A stretch of DNA of 64,000 nucleotides from CAIXDN01 sp964482085 (GCA_964482085.1 CAYZVS010000003.1:1-64000), one strand, 5' to 3'; shown: positions 51,199 through 59,454, counted from the first letter of the stretch. The notes: a model not told the origin generated them from the sequence alone. Numbers and translations: made by a program.

Positions 51199-52514
51199 AT
51201 TTTGGAGTATATCAGTTTAACCACAACCTCGACATGCGGTGTTTGCGGAAAGAGATCGAGCGCTTGAATCGACTCCACCTTATATTTTGTTTTAAATTGG
51301 TTGAGTTCATCAACGAGTCTGTGGAAGTTGCAGGAGATGTAGATGATCGTTGCTGGTTCCTGCTCGAGCAGGGTTTTTAGGGCGCGTGGATGTAGACCGG
51401 CACGTGGAGGATCGATGATAACGACATCAGGTTTTTCTGCAGACCAATCCAGATCTTCGACGGGCCCTGCACCCCAACGTGTATTTTTTGTGACGCCGTT
51501 TGATTCTGCATTTTTATGTGCGAGCTCAATGGCATTTGCGTCGAGTTCATGACCATAGACGTCCATGCCTTTCTTGGCAGCGGCGATGCCAAAGAAGCCG
51601 AGTCCGCAGTAGAGGTCGAGAAGTTTACCCGAGGATGGTAATAGATCGAGTACCGTTGATTGCAGTTTTGCTGCCATCGCCGTATTGGTTTGGAAAAATG
51701 AGTTTGGGTGAATCGTGTAACGGATACCATTGGTTTCCTCGGTCAGAAATTCATTGCCGTGAAGCAGGATGAAAGATTTGGCATAAGAGACGTCGGTAAT
51801 TTCTGGATTTTCACCGAGGTAAATCGTTGTGCAAAGCGGGGAGAGGTGTTTAACGATTTCTGTACGCATCTCATCTGTTACGCGATTAAAATCGTGAACG
51901 AGCAAGATCAGCATGCGTTCGCTCGTATTTTTTCCAAGCCGAATGACGGTGTAGCGTACATCACCCGTGTATTTTTTCGCATCCCAAGGCTCAAGCTTAA
52001 ACTCGGTTACGAGATCGCGAACGGTTTGTAAGATGGTTGGTGTTTCTTTGTCGAGGAGAAGACAGGTTGAAAGATCGAGGTAGCGATTCCATTGTCCGTA
52101 CTCTTTTAAACCGAGTTCACCTTTCCAGCCAAACACATAGTCCATTCGATTGCGATAATAAAATGGATCGGGTGCCTGCTCGATCTTATTGACGCGCTCA
52201 TCATGTCCTGCGGCTTCAAATGCGCGATTGATCATCAATTGCTTCAGTTTGATTTGTGCGCCGTATTCCATGTGCTGCCACAAGCAGCCGCCACAGGTTC
52301 CGGCATGAGGACAGGGTGCTTTGATCCGGTCTGGTGAGGCTTTTGTTACGTCCGTGAGGCGGGCAATTTTTAAGCCTTTATCGCGCTTGATAAATGTTGC
52401 ATTCACCTCATCGCCAGGCGAGGTAAATGGGATGGCGATTTTGTCATCAATAAGACCACGACCTTTGTCGTCGACATGAGAAACGGTTCCGTGAATGGCA
52501 TCGCCAAATTTCAT
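51195..52514 (-). CDS. RlmD/TrmA-family RNA (uracil-5)-methyltransferase
   Basis: 439 residues. N-terminal TRAM domain (GDAIHGTVSHVDDKGRGLI), an iron-sulphur site with Cys in PCPHAGTCGGCLW and a fourth in STCLLLD, then SAM-binding LLDLYCGLGFFGIAAAK, and the catalytic region IDPPRAGLHP and YISCNFHRL. The usual SCNP is SCNF here, yet the catalytic Cys is kept. It makes 5-methyluridine in rRNA or tRNA. First gene of the era operon. Confidence 0.9.
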   Translation of the reverse strand: MKFGDAIHGTVSHVDDKGRGLIDDKIAIPFTSPGDEVNATFIKRDKGLKIARLTDVTKASPDRIKAPCPHAGTCGGCLWQHMEYGAQIKLKQLMINRAFEAAGHDERVNKIEQAPDPFYYRNRMDYVFGWKGELGLKEYGQWNRYLDLSTCLLLDKETPTILQTVRDLVTEFKLEPWDAKKYTGDVRYTVIRLGKNTSERMLILLVHDFNRVTDEMRTEIVKHLSPLCTTIYLGENPEITDVSYAKSFILLHGNEFLTEETNGIRYTIHPNSFFQTNTAMAAKLQSTVLDLLPSSGKLLDLYCGLGFFGIAAAKKGMDVYGHELDANAIELAHKNAESNGVTKNTRWGAGPVEDLDWSAEKPDVVIIDPPRAGLHPRALKTLLEQEPATIIYISCNFHRLVDELNQFKTKYKVESIQALDLFPQTPHVEVVVKLIYSKI

Positions 52515-52533
52515 ATGCGCATAGAAACATGAA

Positions 52534-52560
52534 ACGGCTGTCCCGAGAAGGGACAGCCGT
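52534..52560 (-). terminator. Terminator of the 102-residue orphan gene
   Basis: 11-base arms (52534-52544 and 52550-52560, GGCTGTCCC core). On the minus strand a short T run (TTTCATGTTTC) follows. Confidence 0.7.
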
Positions 52561-52588
52561 CCAAAAGAAGGAAGAAATGGGAGGCGTG

Positions 52589-52897
52589 TCAGGGCACGAT
52601 GCGGGCGCCGACGGCGGCCATGCGCGGCTCACTCTTGAGCGGAACGCGGATGGCGCGCGGCTGGCGACGCTTGGGCATGAGGCCCTTGATCTCCATGTCG
52701 TACATCTTGCGGCCAAGCATGTAGACGGGGTTCGCCTGGTCGCTCGTCTTGGCGACCAGGCCCATCTCGGCGTCGGTCTTGCCGCGCTGCCAGATGGTCA
52801 GCGCATCCGACTTGGTCGCGGGATTCTTGATCAGCTCCGGACAGGCTGCCGGGTGACCATAGGCTTCTGCACAGCGCTCGCACTTGTCTTTGATCAT
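52589..52897 (-). CDS. GC-rich-codon orphan protein with Cys pair
   Basis: 102 residues, basic C-terminus, N-terminal KCERCAEAYGHPAACPE with three Cys and a His that could bind zinc. No family recognised. It is a real gene by signals: AGAGGA 5 bases before ATG, a TTGACA-17-TACCCT promoter, and a stem-loop after the stop. Its third codon positions are strongly G/C-rich (about 86% by my hand count), unlike the neighbouring era and TrmH genes. Frames on the opposite strand are shadows of this composition. Confidence 0.72.
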   Translation of the reverse strand: MIKDKCERCAEAYGHPAACPELIKNPATKSDALTIWQRGKTDAEMGLVAKTSDQANPVYMLGRKMYDMEIKGLMPKRRQPRAIRVPLKSEPRMAAVGARIVP

Positions 52898-52951
52898 TTC
52901 AATCCTCTTCCCTTAACCGGTAGATACAGCCTTGCATCTAGCGGAGAGTAC

Positions 52952-52980
52952 AGGGTAGGAAGAGAAAATCTCTTTGTCAA
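52952..52980 (-). promoter_or_regulatory. Promoter with palindromic operator candidate
   Basis: Minus strand TTGACA (52975-52980), 17 bases, TACCCT (52952-52957). The spacer holds a perfect inverted repeat AAGAGA-AAA-TCTCTT (52960-52974), a plausible repressor site. Confidence 0.65.
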
Positions 52981-52998
52981 TTGAGGTCTTTAACGTGA

Positions 52999-53030
52999 AA
53001 CCCCGGTCCGAAGCAGTTCGGACCGGGGTT
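52999..53030 (-). terminator. Terminator of the 61-residue orphan gene
   Basis: 14-base perfect arms (52999-53012 and 53017-53030, CCCCGGTCCG core) around GCAG, 11 bases after the stop. Confidence 0.75.
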
Positions 53031-53041
53031 GTTGAGCGAGG

Positions 53042-53227
53042 TCAGACCTCGAAGGTGTCGAGGTCAGCCTGATGCTGAGCGGGGTTCTGGAGCTTCTCGA
53101 GCTCGGCGGCGACGTAGCCGCTGTTGTATTGCGGGCTGTTCTTGCGGACATTGGTACGTCCCGCGAGACCGTCCTGGTGACCGAGGTTGTACTCGCTGGA
53201 CTGTTGCTTGCTGGCGGATTGCGACAT
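53042..53227 (-). CDS. GC-rich-codon 61-residue orphan protein
   Basis: 61 residues, hydrophilic, no membrane helix, beginning MSQSASKQQSSEYNLGHQDG and ending HQADLDTFEV. No family recognised. Signals are excellent: AAGGAG 5 bases before ATG, a TTGACA-17-TATTCT promoter and a strong terminator. By hand count 49 of 60 third positions are G or C, against about half in the adjacent TrmH gene. Composition suggests a disordered or small helical polypeptide made in quantity (inference). Confidence 0.72.
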   Translation of the reverse strand: MSQSASKQQSSEYNLGHQDGLAGRTNVRKNSPQYNSGYVAAELEKLQNPAQHQADLDTFEV

Positions 53228-53240
53228 GGAATCTCCTTGT

Positions 53241-53295
53241 AGAGTTGCAAGAATACATTATTTATGACAGGTTGTCAACCTATGCGAGAGTTGCA
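53241..53295 (-). promoter_or_regulatory. Consensus promoter, palindrome and direct repeats upstream of the 61-residue gene
   Basis: Minus strand TTGACA (53273-53278), 17 bases, TATTCT (53250-53255). A 13-base palindrome (53269-53281: AGGTTG-T-CAACCT) covers the -35, and the same 9-mer AGAGTTGCA occurs on + at 53241-53249 and 53287-53295. The TrmH start codon (53282) abuts the palindrome. Confidence 0.75.
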
Positions 53296-53737
53296 TCTTA
53301 TCGCGCATGATATCCGCTCGCTTGAGAATGTGGGTGCGTTGTTTCGAACATGTGACTCCTTAGGGGTCACAAAATTATGGCTCTCGGGCTATACGGCGTC
53401 ACCGCCAGATTCACGTATTTCAAAGGTTGCATTGGGTGCAGAGGCTTCCGTCCCGTTTGAGTCTGTTCCTGATATTGTTGAGGTTTTTCGGAAGCTCAAG
53501 GGGCAGGAGATTCCTGTGTATGCGCTCGAACTGACGAAAGATGCGATTGATTTGGCTAAATTTGCGGCACCCGACAAGATGGCTCTTTTGCTCGGTACGG
53601 AGACAACGGGTATCTCTCCTTCTCTCTTAGCGAAATGCGTCGGTGCGATCAAAATCGGCCAGCATGGCATCAAAGAGTCTATGAATGTCTCGGTTGCAGC
53701 GGGTATTGCCGCTTGGTCTATCTTGAATTTTCGCTAA
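53282..53737 (+). CDS. TrmH/SpoU-family RNA 2'-O-methyltransferase
   Basis: 151 residues, a compact SPOUT enzyme: HDIRSLENVGALFRTCDSLG (motif 1), LLLGTETTGIS (motif 2) and KIGQHGIKESMNVSVAAGIA (motif 3, trefoil knot). No extra substrate-binding domain, so the target (tRNA wobble or rRNA) cannot be told. ATG 53282 matches the family start; ATG 53264 lies in the divergent promoter. Confidence 0.9.
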   Translation: MRELHLIAHDIRSLENVGALFRTCDSLGVTKLWLSGYTASPPDSRISKVALGAEASVPFESVPDIVEVFRKLKGQEIPVYALELTKDAIDLAKFAAPDKMALLLGTETTGISPSLLAKCVGAIKIGQHGIKESMNVSVAAGIAAWSILNFR

Positions 53738-53764
53738 TTCTGGGGAAAAAAATGGACTTTACTC

Positions 53765-53793
53765 TCGACAAAACTTGGATTTTTTGCTATCGT
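53765..53793 (+). promoter_or_regulatory. Promoter of the GT2 operon
   Basis: TCGACA (53765-53770), 17 bases, TGC then TATCGT (53788-53793). ATG 53804 is 10 bases on, with AAGGA between. Confidence 0.6.
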
Positions 53794-53803
53794 TAAGGAA
53801 ATT

Positions 53804-54520
53804 ATGAAGGTTTCCATCGTGATTCCGACCAAGAATGAAGAGGTGCTTTTGCCACGTCTACTTGCTGCTTTGCAGCAGCAAACGTATCAGGATTTTGAAG
53901 TGATCGTGGCCGATGCTTGGTCGACAGACAGAACGCGCGAACTTGCGGCATCCATGGGGGCAAAGGTTGTTGATGGAGGAATGCCGGGGCCAGGGCGTAA
54001 TCGCGGAGCAGAACATGCGACCGGAGATTTATTATTTTTTATGGATGCGGACGCTCTTCCGCCGCATGATGCTTTTTTAGGTGATGTCGTTCACTCGTTT
54101 CAAGAGTTAGGGGTTCAGCTCGCAACATGTCCGCTCAAGCCTTTATCCGATAAGGCCGGCGATCATTTTGGTCACGATGTTTACAATCGTTATGTTCGAT
54201 TAACCGAGAGAGTGCTTCCGCATGCTCCAGGGTCTTGTATTCTCGCGCTTCGTAGCGTGCATGAAGCGATTGGCGGTTTTGATGAACATGTTGTTTTTGC
54301 GGAAGATATGGAGTATGTGCAACGCGCCCATAAGCAAGGGTATCGATTTAAGATGTTACCAACGCAACCTATTTATGTTTCCGTGCGTCGTCTTGATAAA
54401 GATGGCCGCTTGGCGATTGCTGCAAAATATATTTACGGAGAAATTTACATGCTCGCAAAAGGTCCGTTCAAGAATATGCCTTATGAGTATGTGATGGGTG
54501 GAGACGAGCCGCAAAAATAA
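53804..54520 (+). CDS. Family 2 glycosyltransferase
   Basis: 238 residues of GT-A fold: SIVIPTKNEEVLLPRLLAAL, DAWSTDRTRE, GPGRNRGAEHATGDLLFFMDAD (the DxD metal site) and FAEDMEYVQRAHKQGYRFKML. No membrane helices. Donor and acceptor unknown. It starts a run with Rieske and MurJ genes at 1-base or overlapping spacing, so a link to lipid-linked glycan export is possible (inference). Confidence 0.88.
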   Translation: MKVSIVIPTKNEEVLLPRLLAALQQQTYQDFEVIVADAWSTDRTRELAASMGAKVVDGGMPGPGRNRGAEHATGDLLFFMDADALPPHDAFLGDVVHSFQELGVQLATCPLKPLSDKAGDHFGHDVYNRYVRLTERVLPHAPGSCILALRSVHEAIGGFDEHVVFAEDMEYVQRAHKQGYRFKMLPTQPIYVSVRRLDKDGRLAIAAKYIYGEIYMLAKGPFKNMPYEYVMGGDEPQK

Positions 54521-54521
54521 T

Positions 54522-54863
54522 ATGCCAATCGTCCGCCGAGTTTTGGTTGCAAAGAGTGGCGAGATTCAAGCCGGTTCGACCAAGGTCTTTTCTTATGGTC
54601 CTGCGACAAAAGGGATTGCCTATAATCGTGAGGGTGTCTTGCGTGCCTATGTGAATCGATGCACACATATGGGCGGGCCGGTTGCATTGCATGAAGGGCG
54701 TGTTTTGCGTTGCGGTTGGCATGGGGCGGATTTTGATCCGTGCACGGGAGCGGCTGTAGATGGTCAGGCTCCGGAAGGGACATTTTTACGTTCTATTGAG
54801 CTGATCGAGGAAAATGGAGAAGTTTTTGCTATGTTAGAATTACCCGACGATCCTTTTGCATGA
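54522..54863 (+). CDS. Rieske [2Fe-2S] ferredoxin-like protein
   Basis: 113 residues. Complete cluster site: CTHMGG (Cys47, His49) and CGWHGADFD (Cys64, His67). Stand-alone, without membrane anchor or oxygenase domain. Such proteins carry electrons to oxygenases or other enzymes; the partner is not in the window. ATG 54522 comes one base after the GT2 stop. It overlaps murJ by 4 bases. Confidence 0.88.
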   Translation: MPIVRRVLVAKSGEIQAGSTKVFSYGPATKGIAYNREGVLRAYVNRCTHMGGPVALHEGRVLRCGWHGADFDPCTGAAVDGQAPEGTFLRSIELIEENGEVFAMLELPDDPFA

Positions 54864-56497
54864 TGTATTGGTTTAAAAAAATTTGGAACGGAGAAACCGA
54901 CGGGCTTACCGCCGCCGCGCTTATTATTGGCGCTTCGTCACTCGCTTCACGCCTTCTTGGGTTGGTGAGAGATCGTGTGCTTGCAGGGACATTTGGTGCG
55001 AGTACATCACTCGACGCGTATTACGCTGCCTTTCGATTGCCAGATACCGTATATAATTTGATTATTTTGGGTGCGATTTCCGCTGGATTCATTCCGGTTT
55101 TTACGGACTATCTCGAGTCACGTGGAAAAGAACAGGCGGCAAAATTAGCGGGTCAAGTCCTTACGATCGTTGGCGCTTGTCTTGCGGTCGCCAGTGCCTT
55201 GGTCGCCGTATTTGCACCGGTTTTACTGCCTCCCATTGTTCCTGGTTTTGATGCGGAGACGCTCGCTAAGACGATCGATTTGACCCGTGTCATGTCGATT
55301 TCTCCTGTTTTTCTTGGCTTGTCGGCTGTGATCGGAGGGGTGATGCAGTCGATGAAGAGGTATGTTGGTTTTGCGTTAGCTCCTGTTTTTTATAATCTCG
55401 GAATTATCGGAGGCGCTGTGTTTCTTGCGCCGACGTATGGGATCATGGGCGCCGCTATTGGTGTGGTGATCGGTGCAGGTTTGCATTTTCTTATTCAGGC
55501 TTCAACCCTTCATACTTTTCCTCTGGGGCGTCTTCCGTGGCCTTCTTTTTCTTCCGCGGGTGTACGCAAGATTATTGCATTGATGGGTCCAAGAACAGCG
55601 GCGCTTGGTGTCTCGCAAGTTAATTTAGTTTTTTTGTTGGCCATAGCTACGACCATTGAACCGGGTGCTGTTTCTGTTTTTAATCTTGCGACGAATTTAC
55701 AGATGTTTCCTGTCGGACTTGTTGGTATTTCTTTTGCGATTGCGGCTTTCCCAGCGTTGTCCAGGGCACATGCGGTAGAAGATGACGACGGGTATCGGAG
55801 TGCACTTTCCTCGGCGACGCGTAAAATTTTGTTTTTGATTATTCCGGCCATGGCTGTTTTTATTTTGTTACGTGCCCAGATTGTTCGTTTGGCTCTTGGT
55901 GATGGACAGTTCAACTGGAACGATACGATTCGGACCGTCGATACATTGGCTTGGTTTGCTGTTTCTCTTGTTGCGCAATCTCTTATTCCGCTTTTAGCTA
56001 GGGCTTTTTACGCTTTGCAAGATACATGGACTCCGTTCTGGATAAGTATTGCTTCAGAAGTCGTGCTTATCTTTTTTGCTTTTACTTTACGTGAACCGTT
56101 TGGAGTTATGGGTTTGGCGATGGCTTTCTCAGCTTCTGCTATTGTTCAGTGTGTGTTGCTCGGATTTTTCTTGCGAAGAATGTTTGGCCAGTTGGGCAAG
56201 GGGGAGTCTCTTATTTCTGCATACAAAACATCGATTGCTACCGTTGCCTTATGTTCAGCGGCATTTCCTGTTCGCCAATGGTTGGGCACGGTTTATGATT
56301 TGCAAACAACTTGGCAGGTGGCGCTACAGACCGGAGGGACGCTTCTTGCTGGAGGGATCGCCTTCTTTGTGACGGCCTGGCTTGTACGCTCTCCTGAACT
56401 GGTTGAGTTCCGCATGGCGGCGGCTAAACGTCTGTTTAAAAAGACAGTTCTGGCAGAAGGAACCGAGGAGGCGAGTGGTATGGCTAAAAGCCGTTGA
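54860..56497 (+). CDS. murJ: Lipid II flippase MurJ (MviN)
   Basis: 545 residues, about 14 helices. N-terminal signature ASSLASRLLGLVRDRVLAGTFGAS, DAYYAAFRLPDTVYNL and ISAGFIPVF, as in MurJ. The cytosolic loops are Arg/Lys-rich. It moves lipid II across the membrane for wall synthesis, together with RodA and the MurE-like ligase elsewhere in the window. The last 30 residues are a short charged tail. Confidence 0.95.
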   Translation: MMYWFKKIWNGETDGLTAAALIIGASSLASRLLGLVRDRVLAGTFGASTSLDAYYAAFRLPDTVYNLIILGAISAGFIPVFTDYLESRGKEQAAKLAGQVLTIVGACLAVASALVAVFAPVLLPPIVPGFDAETLAKTIDLTRVMSISPVFLGLSAVIGGVMQSMKRYVGFALAPVFYNLGIIGGAVFLAPTYGIMGAAIGVVIGAGLHFLIQASTLHTFPLGRLPWPSFSSAGVRKIIALMGPRTAALGVSQVNLVFLLAIATTIEPGAVSVFNLATNLQMFPVGLVGISFAIAAFPALSRAHAVEDDDGYRSALSSATRKILFLIIPAMAVFILLRAQIVRLALGDGQFNWNDTIRTVDTLAWFAVSLVAQSLIPLLARAFYALQDTWTPFWISIASEVVLIFFAFTLREPFGVMGLAMAFSASAIVQCVLLGFFLRRMFGQLGKGESLISAYKTSIATVALCSAAFPVRQWLGTVYDLQTTWQVALQTGGTLLAGGIAFFVTAWLVRSPELVEFRMAAAKRLFKKTVLAEGTEEASGMAKSR

Positions 56498-56550
56498 CAG
56501 AGTTGTAATAATTTGATTCGATTGGCCGTGGTTCGTTTCCGGAGGTGCTC

Positions 56551-57003
56551 ATGCTTCAGCATGCTTGGAAGCAGGTCGATCAATACGAGGGATCGCCCTA
56601 CGAGGAGCGGTTCTGCGGCATCTGCCATCTCAAGGACATACGCAGTCAGGATGGTGGGCGATGGAAGGTGGGAACGCCTTGCATCGAGCGCGTTCCCAAA
56701 ACGATCAGCTACGATCGCTTGATTCGCGAGATATTCCAGTTTGTCGAGGACAAGCGCAAGGCGCAGGAATTACTGAATCGCATCCGTTGCATCGGGGTGC
56801 CGGGTGCCTGGGCTGTCGGAATCGTGCTGAATGGCTATGTGACCTATCCGGAACACAAGGAGCTGTATAAGGACTTTGAGGCTGGTTTTGCCGAGGTTCT
56901 GCGCTGGCTTCGAGCTAGGCAGTTCAATCTATATCAGTATTCCGATCTGGCATATCGAGAGCAGCTCGCAAAGCCGAGCTACAACCCCGCTGATGAAGAC
57001 TGA
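56551..57003 (+). CDS. GC-rich-codon orphan protein with CxxC
   Basis: 150 residues, soluble. It has FCGICHLKD (CxxC) and a helical middle (YDRLIREIFQFVEDKRKAQE), then WAVGIVLNGYVTYPEHKELY. No family recognised. GGAGG lies 5 bases before ATG 56551. A TTGACA overlapping the murJ stop (56494-56499) may be its -35, though no good -10 follows at 17 bases. Codon use is C/G-ending. A nested palindrome follows the stop. Confidence 0.65.
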   Translation: MLQHAWKQVDQYEGSPYEERFCGICHLKDIRSQDGGRWKVGTPCIERVPKTISYDRLIREIFQFVEDKRKAQELLNRIRCIGVPGAWAVGIVLNGYVTYPEHKELYKDFEAGFAEVLRWLRARQFNLYQYSDLAYREQLAKPSYNPADED

Positions 57004-57008
57004 AGTTC

Positions 57009-57047
57009 ACGCCCGTCCTCCGCCAGCTGGCGGATCTGGACGGGCGT
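57009..57047 (+). terminator. Nested palindrome terminator
   Basis: Outer arms ACGCCCGTCC (57009-57018) and GGACGGGCGT (57038-57047) enclose a perfect 16-base palindrome TCCGCCAGCTGGCGGA (57019-57034). A short T run follows (CGATTTTCC). Confidence 0.65.
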
Positions 57048-57073
57048 TCGATTTTCCGCTAGATTTACGCTCG

Positions 57074-58879
57074 ATGGAACAGTCCCGCATACGCAATTTT
57101 TGTATCATTGCGCATATTGATCACGGCAAGTCGACACTTGCCGATCGTTTGCTTGAAGTTACGGGAACGATTGAGAAACGTAAGATGAAAGAGCAGTTGC
57201 TCGACACGATGGATTTGGAGCGCGAGCGAGGCATCACGATCAAGCTTCAGCCGGCACGCATGTCTTACAAAGCACAAGACGGCACAGAATATGAATTGAA
57301 TTTGATCGACACGCCTGGACACGTGGACTTTAATTATGAAGTTTCAAGATCGCTCGCGGCTGTGGAGGGTGCGGTCCTTTTAGTCGACTCAACGCAGGGT
57401 GTGCAGGCACAGACGATCGCAAACTTGTATTTGGCAATCGAGCAAAATCTTATTATTATTCCGGTACTCAACAAGATTGATTTGCCTAACTCGGATGTGG
57501 AGCGTCGTGCGGCGGAATTGATGCAGTTGATCGGTTGTAAGCGCGAGGAAATTTTGTCTGCATCGGGAAAAACAGGAATGGGAGTTCAGGAGATTTTGGA
57601 ACGTATCGTGAAGGATGTGCCGCCACCACAAGGTTTACGCGAGAAGCCGTTTCGAGCAATGATCTTTGATTCTAAATACGATGACTATCAGGGTGTTGTT
57701 GCGTATGTCCGTTGTATCGATGGATCGATTAAGAAAAATGAAGGAGTTGCGTTTAAGGCTTCTGCCGCTGTTGGGTCTGCATTGGATATCGGTTATATGA
57801 GCCCGCAGCATTTTTCTAGTGGGCATATGGAGGCAGGTGATATCGGTTATCTTGTGACAGGTTTGAAAGATATTGGAGCGGTGCGTGTTGGTGATACGGT
57901 TGTCAGTGCGGTTCGTGCTGCGGAAACGGAAGCGCTGGATGGGTATAAGGAGGCTCGACCCATGGTGTATGCCGGTGTGTTTCCGCAAGAAGGAAATGAA
58001 TATGAGAAAATGCGTGATGCAATTTTGAAGCTGAAATTGAATGACGCCGCGCTTACATTTGAACCGGAACATTCCATGGCTCTTGGTTTTGGTTTCCGTG
58101 TTGGATTACTTGGTATGTTGCATTTGGAAATTGTTCAAGAGCGATTGTTACGTGAATTTAATATGGATGTTGTCATCACGACACCTTCCGTAGGATATGA
58201 GGTTACGCTTACCGATGATAGCGAAGTCTCTATCAAATCACCGAGCGGTTTTCCGGATCCGTCGCGTATTCGTGAGACGCGTGAACCATGGGCATTAGTC
58301 GATATTCTGTGCCCTAAGGAATATTTGGGAAATGTTATGGCGTTGGTGCAGGATCGGCGAGGAATTTATAAGAACACTGAATATTTGGAAGAGACGCGAG
58401 TTCTTTTGCACTACGAGATGCCGCTTGCGTCTGTGATTGTCGATTTTTATGATAAGTTGAAAGGCGTTACAGCTGGATACGCATCGATGAACTATGATTT
58501 CTTGGATTACCGTGTATCGGATATTGTGAGACTGACGATTATGGTTGCGGAAGAACCGGTAGAGGCTTTAGCGACGTTGCTGCACACGAGCGAGGCGCAA
58601 CGTCGAGGAAAAGAGATTGTTGAAACGTTGAAAGAAGAATTGCCACGACAACAATTCGTTATCAAATTACAAGCGTGTGTCGGTGCAAAGATCATTGCTT
58701 CTGAGAAGATTTCTGCATTCCGCAAGGATGTGACGGGTTACTTGTATGGCGGTGATGTCACGCGTAAAATGAAGTTGTTGGAGAAACAGAAGAAGGGTAA
58801 AAAACGCATGTTGGCGCATGGAAAAGGTTCGGTAGAGATTCCGCCGGATGCCTTTATCAAAGTATTGCGACGCGGTTAA
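57074..58879 (+). CDS. lepA: Elongation factor 4 (LepA)
   Basis: 601 residues. G1 AHIDHGKST (residues 13-21), switch I RGITIKLQP, G3 DTPGHVDF, G4 NKIDLP, then domain II, the LepA-specific C-terminus and the basic MKLLEKQKKGKKRM tail. It back-translocates or otherwise assists stalled ribosomes at the membrane. ATG 57074 starts at the conserved MEQSRIRNFC; a longer in-frame extension upstream would be read through the terminator. Confidence 0.96.
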   Translation: MEQSRIRNFCIIAHIDHGKSTLADRLLEVTGTIEKRKMKEQLLDTMDLERERGITIKLQPARMSYKAQDGTEYELNLIDTPGHVDFNYEVSRSLAAVEGAVLLVDSTQGVQAQTIANLYLAIEQNLIIIPVLNKIDLPNSDVERRAAELMQLIGCKREEILSASGKTGMGVQEILERIVKDVPPPQGLREKPFRAMIFDSKYDDYQGVVAYVRCIDGSIKKNEGVAFKASAAVGSALDIGYMSPQHFSSGHMEAGDIGYLVTGLKDIGAVRVGDTVVSAVRAAETEALDGYKEARPMVYAGVFPQEGNEYEKMRDAILKLKLNDAALTFEPEHSMALGFGFRVGLLGMLHLEIVQERLLREFNMDVVITTPSVGYEVTLTDDSEVSIKSPSGFPDPSRIRETREPWALVDILCPKEYLGNVMALVQDRRGIYKNTEYLEETRVLLHYEMPLASVIVDFYDKLKGVTAGYASMNYDFLDYRVSDIVRLTIMVAEEPVEALATLLHTSEAQRRGKEIVETLKEELPRQQFVIKLQACVGAKIIASEKISAFRKDVTGYLYGGDVTRKMKLLEKQKKGKKRMLAHGKGSVEIPPDAFIKVLRRG

Positions 58880-58905
58880 GTGAGTCTTGATTAAATTGAA
58901 ACATT

Positions 58906-59007
58906 ATGTTACAACGCAAATCGCAGCAAAAGTTGATGAAGGTGTTCGCGGGATTCATGATCTTTGCGACTCTCTTGTTCCTTGTCGGCCCATTCCTGAA
59001 TTCATAG
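58906..59007 (+). CDS. 33-residue single-helix membrane peptide
   Basis: Complete small frame: MLQRKSQQKLMKVFAGF, then hydrophobic MIFATLLFLVGPFLNS and stop. A basic N-terminus and one membrane helix make a plausible real product, inside-facing N-terminus. Its TAG overlaps the Shine-Dalgarno of the next gene, as in a coupled cassette. No family can be assigned at this length, and a non-coding leader is an alternative. Confidence 0.45.
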   Translation: MLQRKSQQKLMKVFAGFMIFATLLFLVGPFLNS

Positions 59008-59016
59008 GAGGCAATC

Positions 59017-59190
59017 GTGGCTCATGGTTCTTTTCCGGTCGAGTTGATCCCCGGCGCGCAGCCACTACAACCAGAGCGGGAGTATCCTGCATGGTGGAAG
59101 CCGAGCAAATTCAATGGCGTCTTGTCCAAGCGTGAGCTCGACGAGATGGCGAATGCCGATTGCCGCTTCCTTGATGAGGAGGCTGTATGA
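59017..59190 (+). CDS. 57-residue orphan protein, GTG start
   Basis: Frame from GTG 59017 to TGA 59190, with AGGAGG 5 bases before the start. Product begins MAHGSFPVELIPGAQPLQPE, contains EYPAWWKPSKFNGVLSKREL and ends FLDEEAV. No family recognised. It overlaps the next gene by 4 bases (ATGA), which supports both as real. Confidence 0.6.
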   Translation: MAHGSFPVELIPGAQPLQPEREYPAWWKPSKFNGVLSKRELDEMANADCRFLDEEAV

Positions 59191-59447
59191 ATGATTCTGA
59201 ACGACGCGCTGAGATGCTCTCGCGGGTTGTGAGGTATGAAACCGAGCTCCGTACGGAGCAGTCGTTTTGTCAGCCGTCGCAGCTACTAGACAGGGACAGC
59301 GTTCCGCTGCAGCTCGGTCAGTATAGCGATGAGCAGATCGACGAGATCATCGCGCTTGAGCGTGAGATTGTCGCTCAGTACAGAGACCAATGTCTCTCCT
59401 CTGAGGACTCGCTTGCGCGGGCGCTCAATCGATTCAACCTCCTGTAG
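59187..59447 (+). CDS. 86-residue orphan protein
   Basis: Soluble, acidic and helical: MNDSERRAEMLSRVVRYETE, then DEQIDEIIALEREIVAQYRD and a short C-terminus. No family recognised. AGGAGG lies 4 bases before ATG 59187; it is the last gene of the small cassette and is followed by a terminator. Confidence 0.62.
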   Translation: MNDSERRAEMLSRVVRYETELRTEQSFCQPSQLLDRDSVPLQLGQYSDEQIDEIIALEREIVAQYRDQCLSSEDSLARALNRFNLL

Positions 59448-59454
59448 TCCAACT

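Noticed and set aside
52529..52984. 151-codon plus-strand frame opposite the 102-residue orphan gene
   Set aside because: It arises from the high G/C third positions of the minus-strand gene, covers that gene's promoter, and lacks a Shine-Dalgarno or -10 of its own.
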